Positions 50,545 to 61,820 of a DNA stretch of 64,000 bases are shown here, piece by piece. Both the position numbers and the translations under genes were made by a program. Position 1 is the stretch's first letter, and the number at the start of each line of letters is the position of its first letter. The stretch is from Aquanectria penicillioides. Taxonomy: Eukaryota; Ascomycota; Sordariomycetes; Hypocreales; Nectriaceae. Location of the stretch: contig PYIU01000009.1 of the NCBI GenBank assembly GCA_003415625.1, positions 1,736,001-1,800,000 of the forward strand. Reading direction: 5' to 3'. The notes under the pieces were generated by a model that was not told the origin of the DNA, did no database searches, and saw nothing but the letters and a program-made list of their open reading frames with translations.

Positions 50545-52013
50545 ATGAAGGCAATCACAGCTACTATTGCTTTGTTCTTCAGCTCGGCATTGGCCCAATC
50601 TTCGTTGTACGGCCAATGTGGAGGAAAAATATGGACCGGACCTACGACTTGTGTGTCTGGCGCAGTCTGCCACTACTACAACGAGTATTACTCCCAATGC
50701 ATCCCAGGTACGTAGTGTATTCGTTGGTCATGCATAATCCTGAATTGAGAATTGCCATTGACGCAATCTTCAGGCACTGACACCACTACATCTACATCGA
50801 GCTCGACACGTTCATCCACAACCTCCCAAACAACGACGGCGACTGCGACCACGACTAAACCGCCATCAGGAACTGGATTCCCTTCAACGAGCGGCACCCA
50901 ATTCACCATTGATGGGGTTACGAAGTACTTTGCCGGAACCAATTGTTACTGGTGTAGCTTTCTTCCCCTCCAGAGTGATGCAGAGTTGGTCATGGGTCAT
51001 CTGGAAACCGCCGGGCTGAAGATACTACGAGTCTGGGGTTTCAACGACGTCAACACTAAGCCCAGCGACAGCACTGTCTGGTTCCAGTACCTTTCATCAT
51101 CTGGATCTGAGATCAACACTGGCGCCAACGGGCTCCAACGTCTGGACTGGATCGTAGAGGCAGCCGAGAACCACGGCATCAAACTCATCATTAACTTTGT
51201 CAACAATTGGGACGACTATGGAGGAATCAAAGCATACACTACTGCTTTCGGGGGAGACCATGCTGGCTGGTACACTAATACGGAAGCGCAGTCTCAGTAT
51301 CGCAAGTACATTGCGGCCGTCATCAGCCGATACAGCGACTCAAGCGCCGTCTTGGCCTGGGAACTAGCCAACGAGCCACGCTGCCAAGGTTGCAACACCA
51401 CCGTGATCTACGACTGGGCCACAGATGTCTCCAAATACATCAAGTCTCTGGATTCAGCTCACTTGGTCACGTTGGGTGACGAGGGCTTTGGCCTTCCCGG
51501 GGACGGCAGTTATCCTTACACATACTACGAAGGTGTAGACTGGGAGAAGATGTTGACTATTGAGACACTGGATTTTGCCACTTTCCACCTCTATCCTACA
51601 TCCTGTAAGTGAGATTCGCGTATCAAAGTTGGACCCAGTTCTGATCGAGGTTGATTTAGGGGGCGTTTCTACCGATTGGGGTAATGACTGGGTCGAAGCC
51701 CACGCCGCACTTTGCGCCAAAGCTGGTGTTCCATGTTTTTTCGAGGAGTGTAAGTTTTCAGCAGGGTTCAAGAAGAATTTGGTATGCATGTTCTAACATC
51801 TAGGGGCCAGATGGAATGACATATGATCAATGTACGATTGAGAGTGAGTGGCAAGCGACGTCTCTCGCAGCAGATGGGATAGCTGGCGACGCCTTTTGGC
51901 AGTTTGGAGACACTATTAGCAGTGGACAGAGCCACAACGATGGGAACACCATCTACTATGGGAGCGATGTCTGGACTTGTCTGGTGACGAACCATGTAGC
52001 AGCTATCCCTTGA
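50545..52013 (+). CDS. Secreted GH5 endo-beta-1,4-mannanase with N-terminal CBM1
   Basis: Four exons: 50545-50707, 50774-51604, 51660-51749 and 51811-52013, encoding 428 residues. The introns are 66, 55 and 61 nt. Residues 1-17 are a signal peptide. Residues 19-54 form a family-1 cellulose-binding module with its four cysteines and aromatic YGQCGG and YYNEYYSQC elements. A Ser/Thr linker leads to the GH5 barrel, most like subfamily 7 mannanases. The acid/base is Glu255 in WELANEP and the likely nucleophile is Glu361, directly before a YG whose Tyr codon is completed across intron 3. The enzyme would cut beta-1,4-mannan in plant cell walls outside the cell. The CBM1 is N-terminal; in Trichoderma reesei Man5A it is C-terminal. 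A related GH5 endoglucanase is the alternative. Confidence 0.88.
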
Positions 52014-52488
52014 AACAGAGGGTTAGGAACGAAGGCGAAGCCGGGGGGACCTACGCGATTATGTGTGGTGATAAAGCAACCTACACACACACCGTTATGG
52101 GTGGTGTGAAGTAGTTTCGGATTAGCCAAGATGTTGCGAGCAAGCACGATAGCCTCCGTAGGACGTCACTCGCAATTGAAAAGTGGTAGATATTGCCAAT
52201 TTGTGGGCTGTTAAAGACATACACTTGCGATAGGGGTCTAGGGTGGTTGACTGACATGACAACGGACTGCACCATAGCTAGATAACAAGGTCACGAATTA
52301 GGATGAATTAGGATGAGTTGCGCCGGAACAATTGCGCCCCGGCTAGAAAAAGGTCCCCCCATGCATGGTGCGGGTACAGCGCGATCTCGGGATTTTTGAC
52401 ATGACCTCATAACCTCACGAAAACTCGTCGGATTTTGCCCTTTGAAGCCTGCGATTCCTTCTGCTGCCTCCGATTAGTGCACAACACA
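52014..52488. other. Intergenic
   Basis: 475 bp between the mannanase stop and the next start. No supported feature beyond 3' UTR and promoter. Confidence 0.5.
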
Positions 52489-53124
52489 ATGGGATCCTCA
52501 ACATCCAAGGTCGCGCGAAGTGCGACGCGGAAGTATCCAACTCGCTCACCAGGTGCTGCTTTACCTGGAGCACCAGAACGACCCAAGCCGATGGCAGCGC
52601 CAAAAGTTGCGCCTCTGGGCGATGGCTCCAAGGACGATGGTAAGCTTGCCGAATCTACGACTGCATCCGGCGTGACATGACGTCGTTGACTCTCAGCCCT
52701 AGCTATCCGCGCCGACGCAATGGACCCGGACTTCGTGACGGGCGACTTCTCTCGCCGCCTGCAGCAAATGGGCGTCGCAGACCCCAATCCAACCTACTCT
52801 CCATCCTCCGTCGCCGCGCCAAACCTCGGGCCCCCTACCCCATTGGGACCTGCGTTCCCCCCTAGCAGAAGCAACCCAACCCTCACAGCGCTCGAGGCCA
52901 GGGAACGGTTGCAACGACAGGCTGAGCTGGACTTTGAGGCCATGGGAAGCGCAAGTTCCAAGGGAAGGCGGTTCCTAGACATGCGAACCCTGGTGGACGC
53001 GATGAAGCTGCGCGACCATGGGCTTCCGGCCAAGGAAATCGAAGCTCGACTCAGAATACGCCCTGGTTTATTTGAAAGGCTTGGACCCCAGGCGGTGCTT
53101 TCACATGTCACCAATTCAAATTGA
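52489..53124 (+). CDS. Small conserved-looking protein with N-myristoylation motif and HTH-like end
   Basis: Two exons, 52489-52639 and 52697-53124 (57-nt intron), encode 192 residues. I do not recognise a named family. The start MGSSTSK fits the N-myristoylation rule (Gly2, Ser/Thr at position 6), which would attach the protein to a membrane. A basic Pro-rich stretch follows, then a helical segment AIRADAMDPDFVTGDFSRRL, a Pro/Ser linker, a second helical block (LEARERLQRQAELDFEAM), and a C-terminal region LVDAMKLRDHGLPAKEIEAR with RLRIRPGLFERLG that resembles a small helix-turn-helix. No catalytic motif is seen. The gene converges on the SDR gene, and a GAAA microsatellite begins in its stop codon. 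Confidence 0.65.
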
Positions 53125-53151
53125 AAGAAAGAAAGAAAGAAAGAAAGAAAG
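53123..53151 (+). repeat. (GAAA)n microsatellite
   Basis: About seven GAAA units starting within the TGA stop codon of the preceding gene and followed by an A run. It lies in the 3' UTR. Confidence 0.9.
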
Positions 53152-53466
53152 GAAAAAAAAAAAGATCAAAGAACAGTCATATCGTTTCCCTACCTACAAG
53201 TAAACGAAAGGAGTGTCAAAGAAATCGTTGCGATTGCATCTAAATCATGTTCTCCTCGCTCTCAAAACAATACAAGACATAGCAAGAATGATAGCTGAGT
53301 CAAAACGGCGAACGCCCCTGCATGCATCATATTAATCCCGAGGGCTAAGATGTTTGCGATCCCCTCTTCCCCCTCTCCCATACTCTCATCCCTTCTTATT
53401 TAGTTTGCACATAAGGACCCAAAGGGTTTTTCATCTCTTCCACCCCCTCTTGTCACTTCTTTTCCC
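53125..53466. other. Convergent intergenic region
   Basis: 342 bp between stop codons, containing the GAAA microsatellite and a TGAGTCA word near 53296. Presumably 3' UTRs. Confidence 0.5.
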
Positions 53467-54529
53467 TTACCAGGCCGCGTGTCCTCCGTCAATTCGGAGA
53501 TCGCTGCCAGTCATGAAGCTGCTGGCGTCGCTTAGAAGAAAGACGGCAGCGCCACGGTATTCATCGGGGGTGCTAAGGCGACCAAGCATGTTTTCTTTAG
53601 CCCACCGGGTCCTCCGGTCAGGGTAGTCGTCAAAAAGGTTCTGCAGCATCTGTGTCAAGATGTAACCGGGAGAAAGTGTGTTGACACGGATGCCATACTG
53701 GCCCCACTCAGAAGCCAAGCTACGACCCAGTTGAACAACAGCAGCTTTGGAAGGGTTGTAGACACTGGTGGTTGTGTCAGTGATTATGCGACTTGGGGTG
53801 GCGAGCGGAGGGAAGAGGGGCTGGATATTTCACAAATGATGACTTACGGGGCGATCATGCCCTTATTGGCAATCGTACCGCTCATGCTGGCGATCATGAG
53901 GATACTTCCAGGCTGCTTAAGACGAACCATTTGGCGAGCGACTGCCTGGGCAGTCATGAAGCAGCCCGTGAAATTGATGCTCATCATTCGGTCGGTATCC
54001 TCGGCAGAGTACTCGAGGGCAGGGGTCTCTTGGTTGATGCCGGCAGCGGCAATAAGGCCATCTAATCGGTTGTGCTCGTTGGCAATGCCCTCAATGATTT
54101 GGTTGAGCTTCTCATTGTTCCTCACATCCACCTGGTGGTAGGTCAAGGAGCTACCTAGCTCCTCGCGAGCTCGCTGGGCGACTTTGGAGAATTGGGAGGA
54201 GGGATCAGTTTCAGGAGAGGGTAGGCGATCGAGCGCATGGACTAAATGATGATAGTTAGCAGATCTTGTAAGCTTGGTTCTGGATTAGGGAGCTAACCTT
54301 TCGCCCCCGCCTCAAGGCAGGCCTCAATCTGAACCAGACCCAGACCGCGAGCGCCGCCTGAGACGACAATTACCTTGTCCTTCAAGCTGAACTCGGGTAG
54401 CAGATGGCCAGGGCCAGAATTTTGGGAGGCGTTGGTTTGACGGACCGAGAGGGGAGTTTGTTGAGTCTCGGCTTTGGTGGGAAGAGCCTGTTGCTCGAGG
54501 GTTCTGAGGGTGGGAGCAGCGTCAGACAT
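53467..54529 (-). CDS. Short-chain dehydrogenase/reductase, mannitol-dehydrogenase-like
   Basis: Three exons on the minus strand: 54298-54529, 53848-54241 and 53467-53764, encoding 307 residues. The introns are 56 and 83 nt. This is a classical SDR. After a 50-residue lead that is not part of the fold, the Rossmann cofactor motif SGGARGLG appears, then the DV before the NN loop, the AAAGINQ segment, and a catalytic Tyr-Lys pair in YNPSK, completed across intron 2. The end SSFMTGSDLRIDGGHAAW is the usual SDR C-terminus. The overall look is that of fungal NADP-dependent mannitol dehydrogenases and sorbose-reductase-like enzymes, but substrate cannot be assigned reliably. The long N-terminal lead is not strongly mitochondrial. 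Confidence 0.85.
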
Positions 54530-54918
54530 ATTGCAATTGTTGTCAATGAAAGGGAAGGCGCTGAAGGGGATTTGAGGTTATAATTGAGCTCTGAGATGGT
54601 GGTTCTGCTGCGGGACTCTGCTCTGTCAAGGGGAGGGAGAGGGTTCCTTATATACAAGACTCGAGGATTGAAGAATGGTGGCCATTGGCCAAGCCGAGCA
54701 TATTCTAGCCCTAGGGGGGCATCATGGCTGGAATCGAGAACATCAGCGACTGAGTTTTTTCCAGGAGAGAGGGGGCCGAAGGGGGGCACCTTGGCTCGAC
54801 GATGCGCACTGGGACACTGGGACACGATGACACACTCACTCTACACTCACAATTGCGCTCTCGCGCTCACTTCCGAGTCTCACACCCACCCTTGCCCAAG
54901 GTAGGTAGTTTGCACTCA

Positions 54919-54947
54919 GGCACTGGCGCTGGCACTGGCACTGGCAC
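54919..54947. repeat. (GGCACT)n hexanucleotide repeat
   Basis: About five units with one GGCGCT variant. Confidence 0.8.
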
Positions 54948-55604
54948 AAACGCAACCAAGTGTCACGAGGATGGCGAGGTCTGAGCTTGAGGCGGACGCT
55001 ACGGCGGACGGCGAAGGGGCCGCAGAGGGCAAATGTGGTAGTGGTGGTTGCAGCGAAGACAGCACTAGCACGATATCGACGATGCCGACGAGGCTCGGAT
55101 TTCCTGCAACAGTTAACTCAGGGCCGCCCGCCTGGGGGTGGGATCGACGTCAGCCACCCCAGACACCCCCGCGCGCTCTGGCACGTCCGTCTGGCTGAGC
55201 TTGAATGAACCTTGCTGGAGCTGTCCCGGGGAGGCGTCGCGTCGTCCCCCGCAAGGCGACTGGCTCTGCTGCGCTGACTTTTCTTACTCCCTTTTCCTCC
55301 CCGCCCTTCCTTTTCTCTCTTGATTCTCTTCTCTTCCTTGCGTAGAGTGCAGTAAGTCGGTCCCATGACTTCTTCGGACGGGGCCTCTTTTTGTTGTTTC
55401 GGTGACCTTTTGCCCGCCCGGCGCTGGCAGTGGAGACTGGCTGCCTCAGCGCACGCCTGGCACAGGCAGACAAACAAGTCCGAGTCTCCATCGCGATGCA
55501 TTGCGCATAGATTCGCTCCAATGACGGCCCACCCTTGCATTCTCCCAATCCTTCTTTCCCACCACCCCAGGTCTGTTTTGGGAATGACCGGCATGTGGAG
55601 TTTT

Positions 55605-55662
55605 GGGGTTGTGGTTATGGTTGTGGTTGTGGTTGTGGTTGTGGTTGCGGTTGTGGTCGGGG
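55605..55662. repeat. (GGTTGT)n hexanucleotide repeat
   Basis: Eight or nine GGTTGT/GGTTAT/GGTTGC units, purine/pyrimidine-skewed and G-rich on the plus strand. Confidence 0.85.
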
Positions 55663-55746
55663 TCGTGGTGGCGTTGAAGCCAAGGTTTGCCCAAGTAACA
55701 TGGCCTGCCAGTTGCTGGTTTTGGCTTGCCCGTCACATTGTCATGG

Positions 55747-55770
55747 CGCAACGCAACGCAACGCAACGCA
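55747..55770. repeat. (CGCAA)n pentanucleotide repeat
   Basis: Four to five perfect CGCAA units about 85 bp after the GGTTGT repeat. Confidence 0.85.
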
Positions 55771-57921
55771 GCTTGTCGCCTCTACTACGCTTCTGTCCGT
55801 ACGTAGAGATGGAACTTTGGTTCCGCCGTGATCATGCCTCCCTCGAGACGGTATGCTGGGAAACAGGTAGCTGCAATTCAGCCATGGGGGTTTATAGATA
55901 CATGTACAGTATGACTTTGTTTGATGCGAGACTAGGCCTTGGAGGCCAACCCCTTCGCGATTCGATGGCTGTTTTTATCGTCTCCAGATATAATGTCGGG
56001 ACTGGCCGAGCTGGAACTGCATAGCAATTTCGCCAAGCATGTGAGTTGGGGGCGTATCTTGGACTATTGGGGGAGGAAGGGCGAGGAGATAATAGTTGCA
56101 TACGACATTCATCATGAGATATATCGAAAAAGAGGAATCCGAAAGCCGTATCATGCCATCATCTGCTGGGGTTGCTCGCGCATCTACGGGCGTTGCGGCG
56201 AGCTGCAGCCGAGCATGGTTGCGAATCGGTGGAGGATGACATTGCAACTCATTTGTGCAATTTCGTCAGATTCATTTTCGAGCTCCCATCAGGCTGTGAA
56301 TACAATGGTTGAACCACGCACACCCTTGTACAATTGGCAATTTTGATTGAGAGCCAACTCGTGGGGATACTTCCCCCCTTTTCTTAACAAGTGAGTACTC
56401 TCTTATTTTACTGTCAATGGAGTTTGTTTGCTTTGGGTAGTATCCAGCCCGTTGCACTTGGGTTTGGCTGCAATGCAGCAGGGTGGTCAACCGGCATCGT
56501 CGGGACAGAGCTCCCAGAGTAATCAATGTGAAGGCTGCTTATGGCCTACGTCTTGTCTTGCCTTGTCTTGCCCCTTGGCTTGTCTGACTCCGTAGCGTTC
56601 GGGGCCGACGGAGGAACGAAAGCTTCACCAGCTCAGAAAACCCTGGTCAGTGCATGCATGTCCGCACATGCCAGGACACATGCCTGACTTTTCGGTGGGC
56701 CGCATCTGCATGTACCGAGCCGAGCAAAGATGGGTAACGTGCCTTGTTTAGTCCATTTTGGGAAATCCCGGAGACGTTGGAGTTCGATGAATTATTCAGC
56801 CTGGTCTCGATCCCCAAGTTTTTCCGCATTCCAAGCAAACAGAAAGCCTTCCCACACTCCCGTCCCAGCAAAGAAAAGGAAAAAGGAAAAAAAAAGAAAA
56901 AGAAAAAATGGCCTGGAAGCATCTTTTCGCCTGCGTAGCTCAGTCAGCCCCTTCTACCAGTGGTGCCGGTCAACCGAATCTGCTTTTCGCTCCTCGTCGT
57001 ATCGGGCATTTGCTGCACTGGTTGCCTGGGTCGCCCGGGATATCTGTTTTGGTTGGCGTTTATTTTGAGGACCTTGCATGTTCAGGTGAGCAGAAGAAAT
57101 TGCCAGTCAAACTCCACTCTTGTTGCTAGTTTCAAGTCTCGTGATTCAAGTCTACTCCATAGTGCAGGAATGCCCCGGAATGGTTGCTGCTGAGCCGATA
57201 AGCACTCTTGGCCACTTTTCCCATCCCTCTGTCGTTTTAGTATCCATCCCCATCGCATCGTTGCGACCCGACGAGGACCAGTTATAGCACTTGCCATTTG
57301 CTTCTTTGTATCTAATAGGTCATATCAATTGAGTCGAAGCGTCTCCTCCAGATAACCAACCATGTGCCCAATTTGAAGCCTGTCGGCCTGCACAAGAGCC
57401 GGAGTGTGACCAAGATCCACAACGACAACCGCGTTTATGCCCCTCCATCCTTTTCTTGTATGGCCTTCAATATCTTTAGATTGCCGACAGGTAGAGTCGG
57501 GAAGTGGGTTTTGTTGAGTGAATATACTGCCTTGGAGGGGACAATGCTTTGTAACTCGCTCTACCAATACTATCCACGTGGACATCACGTTAGGCCAAAA
57601 GGCGTATGCCGCCGTACTCTAATAAACCCGTGCCGGTCTCGGTCTCATTGATTAGACGAGAGTTTACCCATCAAGGGTCCGGAGCAAAGAGGCAAACCAA
57701 CCATGCTCCTGCTGTCCCTTCCTCTATGAGGCTGCCGTCAATTTCCAAGGGGTAAAACAATATAGATATCAAGCGCCACAAACTCCTGTGATGCAAGAAA
57801 ACGCATTGAGCAACAATATGAACACCCAGGTCCCAAAGATTTCGGTTCTCCTTCCTTACCCTTAAAAAAGTTTCTTCATCTGCATCTTCCAAACAAGAAA
57901 TGGGTGGTGGTCCACAATGGA

Positions 57922-59712
57922 TTACACGGTCTGAATCCACTGAGATACGGTTACCACCGTAGTGTAGATCATGGCAATGAACCCAACCGCCATGAGCGTA
58001 AGATCTAGTGCTTTGACCCATCCTTTCTCCGCTGCCCCCTTGTAGTGTAGATATGCCGGATATACATAAACCAAAGGAACGCAAGCAAAACTTCCAATTA
58101 GGGCAACAAACTTGTCCAGATCACTTGCCCCAAACATGCTCACCCCAACACAAATACCCACAATCATGGTTCTAAGTGCATTCTTCTTCCACTTGATAGC
58201 CGCGCTTTTCTTCCCAGTTGCCTGCTCCCCGAAAAGCGACGTCTCAATGATACGGACGGCCGGGAAGAGCTGGACCGGGTCGCCGGCGAGAACAGCCAAC
58301 GAGTAAAGAAATTGCACTGCGTTGACAAGAGGAGAATCCTGAGGAAAGTTGGAAATGACCTGAATCTTTGTGTCCTCGCCAAAAGTTGCGTAACATAGCG
58401 CCCCGACCGAAGTGAATATGACGGTGATGAGAAACATGACAAAATACAAAAGATTGCTGAATTGCTCTGGTTTCTTCATACTTGATTGAATTGGTAAAAT
58501 GAGCCCGATGCCCTCAAACGTGAATATGGCCGAGCCGATTGTAAGTGCGCAGTCTGATGGATTGAAGAGCCTCACACTGGGCTCAAGTCCGTTCTTGGCT
58601 AGGGTTGTTATGTCAAAATACCATATGTATACCAGTCCTATCAGAATAAACGCGTCTGCTAGGAGAGCTACTGGCCCTAGCTTCGAAATATTGCGAATGA
58701 GAGCCAAAGGCACAAGTAGAATAAGCTGGAGGGCAATTAGGGTTGGGACACCCACGGCCAAGCTCCTGTCGCCTTTGGTTACCGCATCGAGGAAAGCCCA
58801 TAAATTTTCAGCTGTGAAGATCAGACCGGCACAAACGAATCCAAGCTGGGAGATAGCAATCGACGCCAGAATCAAACTGCGGAAGCGCGGGCCAACGATA
58901 GCGGCTCCGAGGTCGCCGTATCCGCCTCCATATCTCTCACGGCAATCTAGGAGCAAGCGGAAGCAGCCGCAATTGACCAGAGAGAGGACCAGGAGTGTCA
59001 TGCATGAGAACAGAATACCTCCATTACGGAAGGCTTTTGGCAAAAACATGATCCCGGTTCCGATGAAGGCCTTGATAAGGGTAAAGAAAGTCTTGGTCGT
59101 CGAGGCATCTCCGTCCTTTCGTGGTCGCCGAATAGTCCTACCATGACCAAGAAGTGGCCTTAGCTCAGGTGGTTGCTCGGTGTCGACATCATCGCCATCG
59201 TCGATGGCTGACTCATCCTCACTGTCATTATCCTCAAGATCTTCACCCGCAAAGCTACCATAGAGGTCAAGGAAGTCGACAAAGTTCCTTGCCACAATGG
59301 TGTAGCCGCTCATTCGTCTCTGCCGAGCTCGTCGGTGCATGTAGTGCCGCCGAAACCCGCCAGGCTCTCGTTGTTCAGGATATGACAAGCCACCAGCGTT
59401 TCTCAAAGGTGGAAGTGTCTGATGAGAGAATGTTGCAGATCGACGTATGGAATTTGCCCGTGCCTTAATTTTGAAAATGTCCCGGTGCATATCACCTCCT
59501 TGAAGCCTAAGGGATGATTCGATCGAGCCGGCATTGGAGCTTTGGTCGAGGCAAAGGCCAGACGCGGATGGGGCCAATGTTTGACCAGGGCCGAGAAGAC
59601 TGGCTTCGGGGTCGGCGGAGTATCCGTCAGGGAGATGACGCTCTAGGATTTCAGTTTGTCGCCGGCCATGATCGCTGCCTAAGCTTCCTGGGATGTCGAT
59701 GATGTCGTCCAT
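57922..59712 (-). CDS. Vacuolar amino-acid transporter, AVT3/AVT4-like
   Basis: A single-exon gene for 596 residues. The AAAP family exports amino acids from the vacuole (Avt3/Avt4). The first about 205 residues are a hydrophilic, partly acidic cytosolic tail, as in family members, with a DFLDLYGSFAGEDLED stretch. About eleven membrane segments follow, beginning TTKTFFTLIKAFIGTGIMFL, the conserved first helix. Typical features continue: a SAIFTFEGIGLILPIQSSMK helix and a final WVKALDLTLMAVGFIAMIY helix. It is divergent from LYS20 across about 2.5 kb, which fits a link to lysine or general amino-acid storage but does not prove it. Confidence 0.88.
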   Translation of the reverse strand: MDDIIDIPGSLGSDHGRRQTEILERHLPDGYSADPEASLLGPGQTLAPSASGLCLDQSSNAGSIESSLRLQGGDMHRDIFKIKARANSIRRSATFSHQTLPPLRNAGGLSYPEQREPGGFRRHYMHRRARQRRMSGYTIVARNFVDFLDLYGSFAGEDLEDNDSEDESAIDDGDDVDTEQPPELRPLLGHGRTIRRPRKDGDASTTKTFFTLIKAFIGTGIMFLPKAFRNGGILFSCMTLLVLSLVNCGCFRLLLDCRERYGGGYGDLGAAIVGPRFRSLILASIAISQLGFVCAGLIFTAENLWAFLDAVTKGDRSLAVGVPTLIALQLILLVPLALIRNISKLGPVALLADAFILIGLVYIWYFDITTLAKNGLEPSVRLFNPSDCALTIGSAIFTFEGIGLILPIQSSMKKPEQFSNLLYFVMFLITVIFTSVGALCYATFGEDTKIQVISNFPQDSPLVNAVQFLYSLAVLAGDPVQLFPAVRIIETSLFGEQATGKKSAAIKWKKNALRTMIVGICVGVSMFGASDLDKFVALIGSFACVPLVYVYPAYLHYKGAAEKGWVKALDLTLMAVGFIAMIYTTVVTVSQWIQTV

Positions 59713-61387
59713 AGCGCTGGGGGTGTTTGACAGATGAACGGAAGGTATTACGATACAGCGATGGAAGCTACTTTTGGCAGAGAATCAACCACAAGCTACA
59801 GCCTGGAGATCCCGAGTTCCACCGCAGTGTGAAAGGGGGTTTTGCGGCCATGTATGAGCAGAAAGAGGCCTATAGACAGAAGAATCATGGAGGATTGATG
59901 AGGAGAGTATCATGCTAGTCGTCAAGCAAGCACTTGATCGGCCCGTGAACTCTCCGAAACAGTGGGGCGTCTAAGCATCAAAATACCAGCCCCAAAGCGA
60001 TGAGCCACTGGGAATGACGAAAACCTCCTCATTAGTCACCGGACATACCCATGCCTTGAACCAATCCTGGCAGAAATTTCTGTAATCTTTATTGTATATC
60101 AATTAATGTCTGAAAATAATCGAGCCTTAAAATCATCTCCGTGAATTTTTTTCAATACTACCCCTCATTGATGAACTCCAGATGCACGGACGATCTGTAA
60201 GGCGAACAAATCGCGTCAGCATTTGAGGACTTGATGTACGGACCCTAGTGTTCCTTCAAGCGCTTAAATGCCATATGAATCTTTACCTTGAGATCTCCCT
60301 CTATCCTATGGGGCTTAGGGCTGGTGCTATTTTAGCTAACGCGTAACCTAATTACGACTGAGCGCCTGAGTATGCCTGAGTAGAGCTGGTGGAGTAGTAG
60401 ATGTTCATTCTCGTTATATTCCAAGGAACCAATGAGAGGGATGCCTACTCTTACTTTTCCCTTCGCAATCCTCCGAATTTCTCCCCGTCTTCTAACCTTG
60501 CGACCAGTTCTTGTCCAATAAGGTATAGGCTGGCTCCTTTTCCAAGTCCGTCAAGCATTAATCATGCTGGTCAATACCCCTCCTGTGCTTGCACTGAGAA
60601 AAGAATGGGGCCGCATGCGCTATTACATACAAAATCTACTGCATGAGAGGCTGTTGTTTCAGTAGTAATGGCCATGTTGCACGAGGATGAATTGTTTTGA
60701 TCTTGGGGTTAAAATTCCAGGGCAATATACTGGTCTGTTTGCATTGAAAGAGAAACGTGTCTGCTGGGAATTGTTGATGTCTCAAGTCATGGTAAAAATA
60801 TTGCCAGGCCTTGGATGAGTGAGATGAGTGTCCAAAAAGTAAAATTTGATGATGGAAATACAGTACTATTTCAATGATGAATTTTGTGGTTGTTGTTTGA
60901 TTGGCTATTGGAATACGGATTTTACCCATATTTATTATTAATTCTTCTACGTTTTGTTCACTCTGATGTTATAACGCGCAGCTCATCCTTGACATGAAAG
61001 CATGGCCAGGGCCAATCGGCACAGTGTGCCATGCACCACCAGGATGTGTGATGACACCATCCAGACATTTCCGTGGACAATTAGACACAACCGCTTTCAG
61101 CGCCGACGATCATATCACTCTTTCGAACTCTTTCGATGTGAGCATCTGGTCGAATCAATTGGCATCATGAATCTGGGCCGAGTCGGTTTGTATAACGCTG
61201 AGGTTTGCGTGAATGCCTGGAATATTGGACAGGCATTTCTGTTCTGTTTTCGCGCGTTCGTCTCTTGGTTGGCGGCAAGCCCCTTTTCGTTAATCTTCAA
61301 TTAGATGAAGCAGCATGTTCAGACCAATATGCCAAGCTCATGGGTAGACCTCCTTTCGTGGATAATGCGGGGGGGCAAGTTTGGGCT

Positions 61388-61394
61388 TGACTCA
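61388..61394. promoter_or_regulatory. TGACTCA, candidate CPC1/Gcn4 site
   Basis: Exact match to the general amino-acid control consensus TGASTCA, 808 bp upstream of the LYS20 ATG. Confidence 0.55.
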
Positions 61395-61437
61395 GAAATG
61401 AAAATAACGTAGCCGGCTTCGGCTGCGAAGGTCCCCA

Positions 61438-61444
61438 TGACTCA
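61438..61444. promoter_or_regulatory. TGACTCA, candidate CPC1/Gcn4 site
   Basis: Second exact match, 50 bp from the first and 758 bp upstream of LYS20. Confidence 0.55.
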
Positions 61445-61813
61445 GCAGCAGCAACCGGGGAAGTGGAGGTGCTGCGGGGCGTACCGGTACATGAGACGGC
61501 ACAGGACCGAGTTTGCACGGGCGCGACGTGAGACCCGCGAATCCTGAACGGCACAGGTCGGGTGTTGGAGAGAGCCACAACGGCTCAGGTCCGACAGTTG
61601 TCTAGAATAACAGGGCTACCCATTGGTCCGGCACTGGTGCAGTGTAACCAGGCTTGTGAGTTGGATTCCTGGACGGTGAAGCGAGCAAATTAGCGAGATA
61701 GGAGCGACGGCAAATGGTCACTTGAGGGCGCAGCCGTGTCGCGGCTCATGGTTCGTGGCTCATGAAGTTACTCACAATGGCCTGCAGGGGGGCTCCGTTG
61801 CTAGGAGCCATGG

Positions 61814-61820
61814 TGACTCA
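61814..61820. promoter_or_regulatory. TGACTCA, candidate CPC1/Gcn4 site
   Basis: Third exact match, 382 bp upstream of the LYS20 ATG, the best-placed of the three. Confidence 0.6.

Larger units (their letters stand above)
54530..57921. other. 3.4-kb gene-free region with microsatellites
   Basis: No supported gene. Several simple repeats lie at 54.9-55.8 kb (separate entries). Long open frames here are produced by repeat composition, for example a run of Val residues from the GGTTGT repeat. A purine block (A/G) spans about 56872-56908. The part near 54530-54900 is the SDR promoter and that near 57650-57921 the transporter 3' UTR. Confidence 0.5.

Noticed and set aside
55365..56024. 219-codon open frame with a poly-Val stretch resembling a membrane helix
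   Set aside because: The Val run is only the translation of the GGTTGT microsatellite.
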